Source: Atherinomorus stipes (taxonomy: Eukaryota > Chordata > Actinopteri > Atheriniformes > Atherinidae). From it: a stretch of 64,000 bases of DNA. The position numbers and the translations under genes are program-made. Where the stretch lies: the NCBI GenBank assembly GCA_023101725.1, contig JALJCO010008621.1, positions 2,277,001-2,341,000 on the forward strand. The letters run 5' to 3'. Under the pieces are notes generated by a model. That model saw only the letters and a program-made list of their open reading frames with translations. It had not been told where the DNA came from and did no database searches. This document shows positions 34,886-47,889 of this stretch, one piece after another. Numbering within the stretch: the stretch's first letter is position 1; every line of letters begins with the position of its first letter.

Positions 34886-37800
34886 TTATCTTGCGATTTG
34901 AATCATCACGCTTAAGGACTGTATGGCAGTCACTGGCACAAGTAAGATTAAAGTGGGAGAAATGGTAAAGGGTTAAATGGATTTCTAAAAATTAAAAGTT
35001 CTAAAATAATATTTTGCATTACTTGTATATAAACAAAACAAAAACTACACATAGAAGACATTAAAACAAATCTCAAAATCCCCAATGAACAACCTCCAGA
35101 TGAGAAAATCTTTAATCTTGACTGTCAAGTCCCTCAAACTAAACATGATTGAAAATCAGTGGACAAAGCTCAACAGTCCAAAGCAAGAGCAGCGGTCCAA
35201 ACAATGATGGAGAGAGTGCAACCCCCCCCCCCAACAAAAACTAAAGGACTCTGCTGACCACAAATAAATGTGAACAATTTGTGTTACTTTTATAAAGGAG
35301 AAAGGTTTACCAAGTGCTGAGTGTGCACTGTCCAGTCTTTTATGTCTTTCTTTCTTCTTTTTTCTTTCTTAAAAGTTTAGATCTAGAAACGTCTTACTTA
35401 ATAATTTAGAGCAAAACACTTTCAGTTCAGGTGCTGCTTTATATTAGAAGCCGATATCAAATCAACAACTTTGTGCCCCTTTAAAATAAACACCTTTAAA
35501 GACTTTCAAGTCTACAGGTAACCCTTTGGACATGAAACTTTAAGAGTGATGATGCATAGTCAGTGTCCAAATGTCATCAGTGGCATCTCAGAATGGGATT
35601 TATATTTACAGTCATATCTCACTCTGTTCCCCAAATGTTAAGATTTCTGGTTACCAACAGCCGTCATGCTACACCAGTTACGGGGAGGGAGACTGTTGCT
35701 CTAAGCCAGAGGAAGGGCGTGAGTGTAAAATAACACTAAAATCTACACCAAAGGAAGAAACGAGATGAAGAAAAAGAGTGGGAGGAAGGTGGGACATGGA
35801 GAAGGGCTGCCCAGGCGGGTGTTCCAGAAACCTGTCAAGGTATTTCCTTCTGCAAATACAACATTTGTGGGACTACACAGCTCTGGCGTGCAGATACGCA
35901 TACATACATTAAATCCAACACATTGCGCTAAAAATACACCCCAGTGGTCAACAGTACAAGTTTGATTTAATGCATTCTTTGATTGGGTAGGTCTCAGGCC
36001 AGCTCACGATTTCCTGCGCAGCACTTTGTGCCTGCCACAGCTGTATGAGAATACACACAACCCAACTTAATGAGCCATTCAATACCCCCATGAGCTCCAG
36101 AGTTTGTGAGCCTCCAGTATCTAATGCCTTTAACACCCCCATTTCACACATACTTTGGTCAATGTCTCCTCACTCCTAATTTTACTGTGTATATGCCTAC
36201 ATATGCCGCCATAAATGTGCACACACCTACTCACACACACACCGTGTCCCACTGCTCTGCTTTCACGCCAGCTGTAGTCCACCCAATGTGTTTACATAGC
36301 CTGCTGGATGAAGCAGATAGAGAGAACCAGAGGGACAGGGAGTGCTGGATGGACGGAGCATGGCTATTTGTCTGAAGGGGCTTTCCTGTTCTCACAGGAA
36401 ATGGTGAACGATGAATGAAAAAAAAGAGGAAACCAGGAGCAGCAGAGGCAAAGGCAAGATGACAATAAATAAGATCATAAAGGACAATGTATGTGAATAA
36501 AAAATAAGGCTGAGGAGAAGGAGACTTTAGCAAAGAAAAGGTCATGTGCGCTCATGGAGACATCAGTCCTGCTGTTCAGATAAGCCAAAAGATGGTGAAT
36601 GCAGGACTGGAATCACAATCGGCACCCTTCTTCCCGCTCTTCCACGCACATACTCCCTGCTGTCAGTGAGATCACAGATCAGACAGTTAAGCAAACCTGC
36701 ACAGCATCATTATGACGATGTTGCTTTTGACTTTGCCACCTGTGATTGTTGACTCACAGGCTAAACCTCAGTGTGGATTGTGGTCTCTTCATGGCAAACG
36801 TCTCAACTTTTCCCACAATCATACTGAAATCAAATTAACAAAAAGTTTTGAGGAGACAGATATGGTTTACCTTAGGAGTGTAAATTTTCTACTACACTCC
36901 CATGTTTTGCTGCCATTGTGGTGAGTCTGGGTGGGTCTGTGGTGCGTAGCTTGTGCCCTCTAGTCATGGACAGGGGTTAATGCTGTGACTGGCTGTCTAG
37001 ACCCGGTGACTCCATCATGTGAGTGTCCGTGTATGTGTTTGATGATGGTAGAGGGAAGTAAACAACCATGAATCATTAAATATTGATTTAAAGCTGCTAA
37101 TTACTCTTCAGTGTCCTCAGGTAAAGGCATCAAAAGTGAAAAAACTAGCTTGTTAAACATTTGCTATGCTTCTGTGTTTTCCCTTATGTTTCGATTTTGA
37201 GCTCATTTTTGCCAGTTTTTTGATTTCCCAGAGTGAAGCATCTGTTAGACTTGCTCGTCTGTAGCTGGTGCAAGATAAATGACAAGGGCTCAACTATTTT
37301 TCAACATAAAATTACACTGATGCATGGCACTTTTTTCATCTTTGCAAAGAGCTGCCAGAACTCATGTTCCCAACTATTTTTACAGCTTTCTAAAACTGGC
37401 AAAGCAAAGAACAGACAAGAACAATCACGCCACTGCAGCAACTGTAAATGTGAGAAAATAAGGAGAAAGTATGGTCCCCTCTCCAGCTCCCCACTTCCAC
37501 TCTTCCTGCAACCACTTCAGTCACTTTCTATGTACAAACAAGTGCCATGCTATGAATGCCTTGAAGGAGAAGCTGTCTGAAAGAGTGTGCTGTGTTTCCA
37601 TACCGCATCTCTCCCATCTCTATGACATCCCTATGATGGAATTTTCACCTCACCTTGAACTGTTTGGAAGAGGTATCAACTTTTACAGACTTTAGTGTGT
37701 GTTGGTCAGCTCAGGTAGCCTATGGATCAGTTTATTTCAAGCCTTCCCTGACCTAATGTGTCCACTTACAGATACAGTACAATCCTTACAACCCCCCAAA

Positions 37801-40800
37801 AAAAAAAAAAAACACAGATGTTTACATTTGGGAATAACATGCTGGTTTATCATGATTTCCCAACCCTTCCAATTATTTCTGCCTGTGTTCCTTACAATTG
37901 CGTGCAGTTGTCTTTGTGATGTTGGAGTTAGGAAGCTGATCATCTGTTCTTGGAAGGCACTCCTCTCATGCAGTATCATGCATGCCCCCCCCCCTCCAGC
38001 AGCCCTTACTGCATTCCTGTATCTTACGATTCTATAATGTTTTTCCCCTCTGCATGCTACACTCTCTTTGTCTGCTCCTGCTCTCTGCTAAGAGAGGGGC
38101 CTCTCAGCAGCTTGTTTGACCTGTGATAAGGATTGGGGGAGACAAATATTGTTGCTCAATGACGGCCAGCACACGCTGTTCTCTTGCTGCGTGCAAAAAG
38201 CACACATTAAAGAATCAGGGAAAGTGAGCGAGTGTGAGAGGCGGCGCAAGAGAGTGATGCGACATATAATTGTGCCCTAATGAAACATAAACAGTGCAGT
38301 CTGAGGGAGTGTGTCTGGGCAGGGCCCCTGTTGGCCTAAAGGCTCTGCTCTCCAAGGCTCTTAATTATGACTGACGAGGTCAGTCACGCCTCCTCTAACC
38401 TGCCACCAAATACTTTAAGTATTGTAAATATTGTGTTTGTTTATACTGTATGTTTGCATGTCTCTTTATAAGGCAGTGTGTTTATGTGAGCTGTGTGCGT
38501 CAGAGAAAAGTATAGAGAATGCAATCTTTGCAGGGACCAACTGTTCCAAACATTACTGAGCGTATAATACAACACCTACATGCAGATGTCCACCTGCGTT
38601 TTACACCCTGTGCTGGTCACACTCACTTGGAGTGCTGGTTCTTTTTATAACCATGTACTTTCATGTTTTTTCTCAGTCCTGATGGGAAAACCACAGCTGT
38701 CACATACCTCTGTTTCGGGGTCACACTTGTCTCAAGAATATGTTGCTCAGGAGTGACTGTCCTTTTGTTTTCCAACTTGTCCTGTGGGTACCCCGGTCCC
38801 ACTGGACCTCCCACAGTCAAACACAGGCGGTCTGATTGCGCTAAGAAAGGGTAACAACTGAGAAATGCACGTTTCATTTTGTTCTGCAATCTTGTTTCAC
38901 AGTTGTTTATTTGAAGCAGGTGTGTGTCCATACACTGTGCATGTGTGGGAACGTCACTTGTGGCCAAGCTAGGTTTAACTTAAAGAAGGGTATTCCGAGC
39001 CAAACAGTCTGACCACAAAAGACAAACCAACTAACCTCAGTGTCTGGCTGGCTGGTCTGAACCTTGTCGTCAAAGCCCTAATCAGCCAGCATATTTCATA
39101 GTATTATGGTTACATAGGGGAGAGGACAGAGAAGCAACAAGATTTAGAAAAAAAAATACTCAGTTGCTGCAACTGTTCAGGTTTAATGTTTTTTTTGTTC
39201 TTCCTCACTTTTGCTCTTGCTTTGAAGGAAAAGACCTCAGCTGAAGATAACCATCTTCATTTTGTGTCTTCACTTTCACGCAGTCCTTTTTCTTGCCTCT
39301 ATTTCTGTTGTTGCTTTGCACTGTGAGTAGACAGGTGAGAGTAGAGGAGGTTACTGGGATGGTCTGACTTTTGACCCCTCACTTCTAACTTGGATCATCA
39401 GTTGGTATGCTCCGGGTGGTCGAATGAATTGACCTGATCTCAGCCCTAACTGTGACCCAGGGTCACTGCCAGCTGGTTTCTGACTGCAGCAGTACATAAC
39501 AAGCCTGGGAAAAAAAGACAAAAAGATCCTCAGATCCAATATTTGAGCCAAAATGCCAATATTCTATTATAAATAACATTTCAGCATCCAAAAGCTTTGC
39601 TAATCTAATGCTACATGAGTGCCACAAGCAAAATGGGCCTCTCATAAGTAAAAATAATGTACTCTTACAAAATTGGACCCTGATACTGATGCATCAGGGA
39701 AATGTATGAGTCCATACACACTAGAAATATTAAAATCAAGAGGTTTTGAAAGACATGATTACATACAGTAAATGGCAGAAAAGGAGGGAAAAACATAAAG
39801 GCCAATTAAAAATGTTTTTCTCTAATCAGATTAGACACTACTTAGACAGGGCTGTGCAAATCATAAATACACTTCTAACAGCTGAGATAAGCAAAAGTCT
39901 GGAAATTAAATAAAGGATCTTTGCATCCTGTGTACAATCACTTTTTTTTTTTCCCCTGTTACTTTTGACTGTCATTTTCATAATATGTTTGACCAGGTTT
40001 TGGTTTCCTGAAGCAGTAAACCCATTTAAAATCCTTGGAACCTCTGTGCAATGTCGTGAAGCACCCATATTTCCACTAGTGAACTGAACAAAAAAAGAAA
40101 TAAAAAAAAAAATATACACTTGAATAAATGTAATAAGAAACTTTCCATCATTGGTGGAGAGGATTGGTATACAGCATCCCCAACCCGTGAGCTGCAAAAG
40201 TGCCCCAAATGCCTCCTCTACATCTCTAATTGCATGTTTTCTCCCCACATACCTGTAATTACACTCTGCCTACCACTCATCTCTCTGTCTGTGGCAACAC
40301 TTGTGTTAAACCATAATGAAGCCTGACTCTAATGATTTACAACTGCTTAGCATTAACACATACTGTAACAGCTGAAGACATTACCTGAGATGCTGAAATT
40401 ACGTCTTTATCGAACCAATTAAATTATATGAGATAAAGAAAAACATAGATGCAACAGATGGGAAGTTAGGCAACGCCTTTATCTTCCACTTAAATGCCTC
40501 TGCTGCCTTCAGGATTGGGAAACCAAGTTATGCCAGCATAGGTATAACTGACAAAGCCCACTTTATGTTCTCTTTACCTCAGGCCGACAAATGTATAATG
40601 GAGAAGTGTTTGTCCTTTGATTTATTTACATTTGTCCTGACTGACTGACTGCATGTGCTTCCCAAGGACAGAACTTTGAGAAAAGAATGTGTGCTTATGT
40701 GGATTCATTTACATAAGTAGGCCATTGGCTCCTAATGGAGGCGTTTTGTTCAGGCGTTAACAAGGTGTCTCGCTGGGGCTCTCGTTCATTCGTTCCTTCC

Positions 40801-42464
40801 TGTCGTCCGCTGACTCTGACGTCCAGGCAATCAGCGCTGCATTTGGGCTCTCTCTTTGTGTGATTTACGAGCTCCCAGATTCATTTAAAAGCCATTGTTC
40901 TCCTCTGACGGATACCATGGCTCCTTTCGCTTCCACACTCTCACTTAGGGACCGCACACACACACATTTTTACACAGCCGCCGCTTACTTTATCTCTCAC
41001 TCACTCACCCACTTGCTCAATCACTCAACGCATACACACACAGTGCCCATCTATCATGAAGCGATGCAGGAGGAGATTGTTATCCCGGTAACCGTATTAA
41101 CCCGCAGATCTCCAGCTCAGGCTGTGTACTAAGACATAGGACCGAGGGAGAAATGGAAAGAGGAATGATGAAGAAGAGATTAAGAAACAAAGTAAAAGAA
41201 AACCAATATGTGATACATTTGTTTTCATTCATATTTTCGTTCCTATCTATCATCCGCTGCCTTTCCATAAAGAAGATGGAAAGTTCGGGATATGTCTCCT
41301 GCCTCATGTTTTGCAGAAGAAGATTGTCTGACAGCGAGGCGTCTGTAAATGCATCAGGACACACCTGCGCTTGATTAAGTGTGTTTAGACTGCAGATGGA
41401 AGGAGGAGGGTAATTTAGAGAGCAGAGGTTTTATGAGAGTAATCATCTCCAATAAGGTCTGCTTGGGAATCTTAAGCCCCCGCCCTACACATACTGTGAC
41501 TAATGTGCACCACACACACAAACAAAAAGACACACATTTGCACTTTCTAACCCTCTCACACCCGCGCACAGAGATCCTTTATGCCTCTCTGTTCATTATG
41601 AGGTTTAATAACAGCATCTTAATCTCATTCCTCATAAGTGGACAACTTGTATTTAATTCTCCAAGATGAGGACAAGTTGGCCTCCCACAAAGAAGACTGT
41701 ATTGAGTTACAGGCTCTGCTCTGCATTTGTCTGCAAGATTAACTTCTGAGTTCATAGTTTTATCTGGGCCAGACTGTGGCCACAGGGAGAGCGGTGAAGG
41801 TAAGAAAATACAGAGGTAAAGGAAACAGGTCTGGGGGGGGAGCATAAAATTGTTATATCACCTAACTGATACACATGTGAATACAAATCTGCAAGACGCA
41901 GATGACACCATGATCTCCACAACAGTTACTCTGTGTGGAAAGAGAAAGTGATGTTTTATCACAGACACTTGCATTATCAGTACAGACGACAAAAAAACTG
42001 TAGAGATGTTGAGATGGATATCATCAGTGAGGTTTTATCATACAGTATCTGAAACAGAGTTCATGTTAAATTTAAAAGGTAAATTTAATTTAGATTGTCT
42101 GTATATTCACAAAGATTTAAGTGTGTTAAGGTATGAAAGCCCTTCAACTGTTCTTCCATGTCTATACAACAAAATGCTCCACTTTTGCCCAGTAGAGGGG
42201 TGTGCTATGAATCAAGTTCAGCAGAGCAAAACTTTCTCTGTTTGTTCAACAATGCAGGAAACTCAAGCTGGAGATAAAACGAACATTGCAGTTGTAATGT
42301 TTGTTCATTTAGGTTCTCTTTAGGGTTGTTAGATTTTTGTTAAGGGGTATTTTGCACATTTGCATTTTTTAAAAATCTTTTTTACATTTTTTACACAAAA
42401 TATACCGATTGCTTGGTACATCCTTCATAAAATGGTTATAATGTATACACAGAAGTATTACAAA
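34886..42464. other. Noncoding block, no gene seen
   Basis: Over 7 kb without a credible gene. A C-run sits at 35221-35232 and an A-run at 37798-37812. The stretch at about 40700-40950 is even in composition and could be a conserved regulatory element. No transposon was recognised. Confidence 0.5.
40700..40950. promoter_or_regulatory. Candidate conserved noncoding element
   Basis: A non-repetitive stretch with CCTAATGGAGG, GGCGTTAACAAGG, CTGACGTCCAGGCAATCAG and CCCAGATTCATTTAAAAG. No coding frame is convincing. Composition suggests constraint; alignment to other fish would test this. Confidence 0.25.
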
Positions 42465-42842
42465 TACGAGAGAAGCACTCAGAACGCAAACTTCCGCCAA
42501 GCAGCTCACTGCAGCTCCTAAGTTTAATTTCTGCATCCTGACATCATGTGCACAGTCTCACTGCTGCACGCCTCTGCCACAAGGGGGCACTCACGCCTCA
42601 TCAACAGCCTTCCCAACACGGCCGATCTCACAACGATAAAGAATCCTTCAAAGCATTCCTGTATCCAGAAGATGATCCAGATCACCACCAAAATTTAATG
42701 GGTTCATCCTTGGGCTGAGGCCCACGGCTAGTGAAAATTTCAGGTCAATAAGTCCAGTACTTTTTCCATAAAGTTGCTGACAGACGGACGGACGGACAAA
42801 CCAACGCTAACAAAAACATTACCTCCTTGGTGGAGGTAATAA
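42465..42842. repeat. Dispersed teleost repeat ending in an inverted CCTCC/GGAGG motif
   Basis: Ordered motifs CGCAAACTTCCGCCAAGCAG, GATGATCCAGATCACCACC, AATGGGTTCATCCTTGG, CCAGTACTTTTTCCATAA and GACAGACGGACGGACGGACA, then TTACCTCCTTGGTGGAGGTA, match a widespread fish repeat that I recognise from memory. It is noncoding. The class is uncertain; a SINE-like or non-LTR 3' segment is plausible. The three GGAC units give a small internal tandem repeat. Confidence 0.7.
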
Positions 42843-44510
42843 GCATGAAGCAACCATTTATGATACTACTGCAGTCCAGTCTTGCAAGAAATTGTGTAAT
42901 ACAAACATTTTTTCACTTTTCCAATACATGATAGTTTCACAATCAGCGGAATTGTCTTTTATGAAATCTAGACCAAATCATGCGCAAGCCTAACTGAGTA
43001 TGTAAGACCTAAACCTAACACTGCCACTGAAAACATAGTAGAAAAGGCAAATAATTGTTCTTTGTCATTCTTTACATTTTTTAAATACAAGTAGGAACTT
43101 CCTTATGAGTATTTGTGGACAAGTGAATGCTTACAAGATGTGGAACGTGGATGTGATAATGTGGGAACACGTACACTGATGTCAACATCGATGTGCTGAT
43201 GATTCAAAACTTAGGAATACATCTGTGATGAATACATAAGAAAAAAAAGTAGAAATTGATTGAGAAACTGCAACGTATTGGGGTGTGGACACAATCTTTC
43301 ATGTTATCAGGTTAACATTGAAGACAAGAAAGCACATCTGCAGCTCACTATTAAATTAGTACAGTAAACTAAATATTTTAACTTAATGATCAGATAGTGT
43401 ATTAAACTCATAAATCCCCCAAATTTGTGACCAAATCAAAGTGTAATTAATTTTACTTATTGGTACTTCTCTGTAATATTCATTTTCTAATCTGTATTAA
43501 ATACAATATCAGAAATATAGAACAGACTTCTCAGCAAACAGAGTCAAAATGTGAAAACATGCATTAAGCCAATTCTGCATGAACAACTAACTGCAAAGTT
43601 CCCCCAACAAATAAGAGTAGCCTTCAAGTTGTTTTACTGTAACTGCAGGGTTGGCACAACATACATGTACATCTATTCCCTCACAAAGAATCCTCATTGC
43701 TTTGCCAGTTATTTATTCAGAAGTGGGTTCTGGTTAAATGGATTGATCAGTTACGGTTAAAATTCATGGCGGAGCAACTATTCAAGAGACTGAAAGACTT
43801 GACTGGCTTTGTCTGAATGTGATACGCCAGCCAACTGCAGGGATAAAAGTTGAATCATTTCCTTTATTTCCTTTAAGTTATTGTAAGTGACGAATCAGGG
43901 TTTATTCAATGTCAGTCAAACACTTTTACTTTAGTAAATGTCTTATATTGTTGTCTAAACCTGGAATATCATCATGGAAAAAAAAAAAGTTTGTGACAAG
44001 ATGGCACAGCTTATGGACATCCACATCTTAAACTCAAATGAATTGCAGGTTGTGTGTGTTATCATCATCATATGCCATGATGATGATCTAAGCGAGTCAA
44101 AAGAGCCAGTGGCACAACACAAGCAATGACTTCTGACCTGGTGTACCTGGCTAACCCTTTAGTACTGCTTGGCAGTGCACCCCCTAGGCTGCAGTGATGA
44201 AGATTTCACAACAATAAAAACCATAAGACAAACAAATCAACAATATGGAAAGTACAGTAATCATGAACAATATACAAATCCAAAGGCTTCTAATTGTGAT
44301 TTCTGCTTTAGCGGCAATTATCTCTGGGAAAAAATGAGCATTAGTAGAATTTCTTTTATCAAAATGCACACGACACTATGTCAAAATTAAGTCAGCTATC
44401 ACAGAGCTTCACCCATTTTCAAATGAGGCCAGAGGAAAAATTTTGGAGGAGGTACATCCCAAAATCTAAACATACTCATAACTTATGTTGAAGTCAAATC
44501 TGCTACATGA
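42843..44510. other. Noncoding interval, no gene seen
   Basis: AT-rich DNA without recognisable genes. It contains an 11-bp inverted repeat at 44061-44087 (ATCATCATCAT, loop ATGCC, ATGATGATGAT). The segment just left of the hAT insertion (about 43980-44510) may itself be old repeat, but I cannot name it. Confidence 0.45.
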
Positions 44511-45092
44511 ATAATTACGAGTGACGCATGACATTATCAGCCTGATATCGGCGTCAGCCGATATTAGCTTTAAAACTGAATATCGGTATTGGCCTGATAT
44601 CAGTCAATATTTTATAGTTGATAGTTTTTCTTTATTTTATGGGGACAGATCATACAAAAAGCAAAGAAAAACTTCTAGAAATGCCAGATTTTGCCAAAAG
44701 GCTAGTTTTCATCTGTTGTCTGTAGCCAGATCTTAAAAGGCTCTCTGAAATGAGGAAATACAGAAATATCAAACTGTAAATCAAACACACATAATCAACT
44801 TACCAATATATAACAGGTGTTACTTGGTGGCAAACCCGCAGAATGCTGTATTTTTTTGTTTTTCTGTTTTTCAATCTGTGGGGCATGGGAACAACATACG
44901 GCGCCCCAACATAATGACATCTTTGGCAACTGCTGGATCTGCAGCAGATGCAACAGAAGTGTTTTTCTAATTTTGTGCAAGAAACCAAAATTGCACCGTT
45001 GTCAGATTTATTATTGGTATTAGCCATGACAAGAAAATTATCGGTTATTGTATTGGTTAAAATTTTTCATATTGTGCATCCCTAATAATTAC
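44511..45092. mobile_element. Nonautonomous hAT-type transposon with perfect 8-bp target duplication
   Basis: The element is 44519-45084 (566 bp). Its right end reads TTCATATTGTGCATCCCTA and its left end GAGTGACGCATGACATTATC. The reverse complement of the right end begins TAGGGATGCACAATATG, and the first ten bases match the left end at seven positions. Subterminal GATATCGG and CCGATATTAG repeats are typical of a common fish hAT family. Identical ATAATTAC octamers flank it (44511-44518 and 45085-45092). No transposase frame remains. Confidence 0.9.
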
Positions 45093-45116
45093 ATCTTCTT
45101 GTGAGTCTTTTAGATC

Positions 45117-45882
45117 TTAAAGGAGAAAACAGTAACTTTTTTACCTCAATAAATGCTTTTCGGAATCCCTATGGGGCTAAAAAAAAATGTTTACAGAGCT
45201 ATTCAATGGTTCCCCCAATGGTTCCTCCCGCCGGTGTCTCTGGCCTGCAAGCAGCTGTTGGCAAGTCTGCCTGAGCCGACCCAACACAGAACTTGCGACA
45301 ACAGAAACCGCTGTACTGTACTCAGGTCCCCTATCTACTGAGCTGCTTCCAGCGCTGATTCGAACCAGACTACCAGCGCTAATTCAGAGAAAACATTTCT
45401 TTAGCTTCACACCACCTAAACACCGGCTCCTGGCTCTCATAACCAACTCTTTGCTGGACCAGAGTGATTCACATAGCTTGCGCTGCCTGGGCGCCGGGTG
45501 AAGCATCACTGCTTCAGGCTCAATAATCACTTGTCATGTCCGCAAAAAGTAAATAAAAGTTTGTATTCTTACCTGCTACCCGCCAACACCAGAGAAAAAT
45601 ATAATCCACAGCATATTTGCCCTGCAAATCGCAGGTAAAACGTCCCACTGCAGGAGAGACAGGACTCTGCTTTGAGCAGAGGGAGACGAGGTGCTGCTAC
45701 CAACACAGCAAAGTAGCATCAACAAGCTAGTAAAAGCATAGAAATATATCCAGGGATCAAAATAGAGGAAAGACAGGTAGCCGTCTGTGTGCTGTGGGGG
45801 TGTAGGGGGGTTTGAACTTTACGACAGTGAAAGGACGCCACTAGGGGGAGCCTCGAGCTGAAGTAACTGAGTTCTGCTTTAA
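45117..45882. mobile_element. TTAA-flanked transposon with short terminal inverted repeats
   Basis: Both ends are bordered by TTAA (45117-45120 and 45879-45882). Reading inward, the left end is AGGAGAAAACAGTAACTT and the reverse complement of the right end is AGCAGAACTCAGTTACTT, matching at 14 of 18 bases. TTAA duplications are characteristic of Kolobok and piggyBac transposons. The interior is CpG-richer than its surroundings and has no intact frame, so it is nonautonomous. It lies only 24 bp from the neighbouring hAT element. Which TTAA superfamily it belongs to is undecided. Confidence 0.65.
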
Positions 45883-46180
45883 AACTCAAAAGAAAACAAA
45901 TCAACCGAAGGAAGGAATTGGGCCACTTCAGCAAACATTTCTGCCAACAGTTGGGAAATGGTGACTATTGACTGTGGACTGATTGTGATGCATGAAAACA
46001 AAATGCAAGGCTCACACACATCTTGAATGTTCAATAATACCTGTCTTTGCAGGACTAAAAATAACTGCATTGAATACACTGTTTTGCTGGTAGATCAAAA
46101 TGAAAGAAAAAAAAGTAGATTCTACTGATTCTTAAGTCTGAAGATTTTAGATTTTGAGGACACACAAAAATAATTTTTTT

Positions 46181-46185
<5 letters not shown>

Positions 46186-46220
<35 letters not shown>
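46186..46220. repeat. (AT)n microsatellite
   Basis: About 17 AT units are bordered by T-runs on both sides (T13 before, T5 after). Such a palindromic tract can extrude a cruciform. Confidence 0.95.
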
Positions 46221-46223
<3 letters not shown>

Positions 46224-46260
46224 TTAAAGTCAGCCCTTTCTTTAATCCTTTCTTACACCT

Positions 46261-46796
46261 ACACTGTAAAAATTACAGTTGCTCAATCAAGTTACCATTA
46301 TGTCTTTTACATTGCAACTGTAATTTTTACAGTGAAAAACTGGCAGCTGAGGATGACAGTTTTCAACTGTAAAAATTGCAGTAAAAAGGTGTCAACTACA
46401 GCTACCAGTTTTCAGTATTTAACTGTTATTTTCACAGTAAACATGAATCAATAACAGTTGTGGACTGCTAATTACTGTTACCAAACGGCCTACCATAATA
46501 ATATATATTTTACCACCATAATTTACAGGGTGATAAGCTGACAGTTTTTCACTGTAAATTTGACAAATAGTTTTTTGTAAAAACAATAATATTTTTTGTA
46601 TTGTTTTAACTGTTATTATTGCAAGAAAATACCGTAAACAAATTACAGTTGTGTACTGCAAAATTTACAGTTGCCAAAATAGCATTACATTATATCCTCT
46701 ACATTCTCACTGTATCTTTAACGGTGAAAAAATGGCAACCACAGCTTCCAGTTTTTCACCATATATTGTACAGGCTTTTTTTTATTTTTACAGTGT
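46261..46796. mobile_element. Element built from ACTGTAAA/TTTACAGT palindromes
   Basis: It starts ACACTGTAAAAATTACAG and ends ATTTTTACAGTGT; the outer 12 bases are exact inverse complements. Inside, variants of AACTGTAAAAATT, TTTTTACAGTG, GTTTTTCACTGTAA and CCAGTTTTTCACC recur every 40-60 bases in alternating orientation. It looks like a MITE that grew by internal duplication. It is noncoding. No convincing target duplication was found, so the superfamily is open. Confidence 0.65.
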
Positions 46797-47889
46797 TTAG
46801 TCAACAAGTGTATGGCTGTTATACATGCACTCTCTTCAGTCTAAGTGACAAAGGTTTTCTTTCTGCAAGAATGCTTAGGTTAATATTATATAAATTGTGC
46901 TTACCATTAACGGTTCAACACAAATGCATTTTTATGAAAACAAATGAACAAATTGTTATCATAGCAAGAGGAGGTTGCATGTGACTCGTGTTTCAGTTAA
47001 CAGTGTCGGGAAGACTGCCTTAGAAAATCCCGTAAGCGCAGCTCATAGTGGCACTAGTTTTAGGATAAGTGGGATGTTGACAGTTTTTTGGACAGCTTGC
47101 TCTCTGCTCTGACAGGCCAAGAGTTATTATCCAACCTGAGAAAGCCCAGTAGCACTGCTCAAACACTTTAACATGCCCGGTTTCAAGAGTGCGTGTTCGA
47201 AGGCAGCCTGAGAGGGGCAGAGAGTCATCCCCTGGATTTACAGTGTCAGTAAGCAGGTGTGTTTGTTGGTGCTGGCCTGAGGCTTTTCATTTCCAGCCAG
47301 CCAACTTGATTATACACCATACTTTTCTCAAAAACTCATAGAAACTGAGGACTATCTTACCTGGGATGCAAAAAAATCAATCAATCAATAGAAAAACAAA
47401 ACAAACATTACTCTGTATGCAATTTTATTTCAAATGGTGACATCAGAAGCTACACAACATATGCACTAGCAAGAAATAATGATTGTTGATATAAGACTGT
47501 GATCATAAGCTGAGTCTGAACCACTTTCAGCACTTTCAAGTGCTTTTCAGCAAAGCACTTGGTTTAGTTCTCACTGCAGGTGTCGAGGGTTGGTTTCATC
47601 TCAAAGGATTACAGGGTGGAGGAGCTCCAGTAAATACAGTTTTCTTTTTGTGTCTGACTGCAAGTGTGTGTCTGAGAGGAAAAACGTTAGACTGTAGACT
47701 TGCTTAAGTAAGAGTGTAAGTGTGTGTCTGTTTGTTGGATGGAATGGCATGATTGAGTAATCTGTCACTCTTCATCTCTTTACATCAGTTTTAAAACTGA
47801 AAATCTCCCTTTATTTCTCACCTGAACCACATCCCTGAATGAGTCCCTACAGATTCTGACCCATTTGAGGCTAATCTGGACTACTAATG
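46797..47889. other. Noncoding interval, nothing certain
   Basis: No gene recognised. The part at about 47020-47340 is GC-richer and non-repetitive and could be regulatory or old repeat. Confidence 0.4.

Noticed and set aside
46261..46796. CRISPR-like regular repeats
   Set aside because: The units alternate in orientation, vary in sequence and have no constant spacer length. This is a vertebrate transposon-type palindrome cluster.
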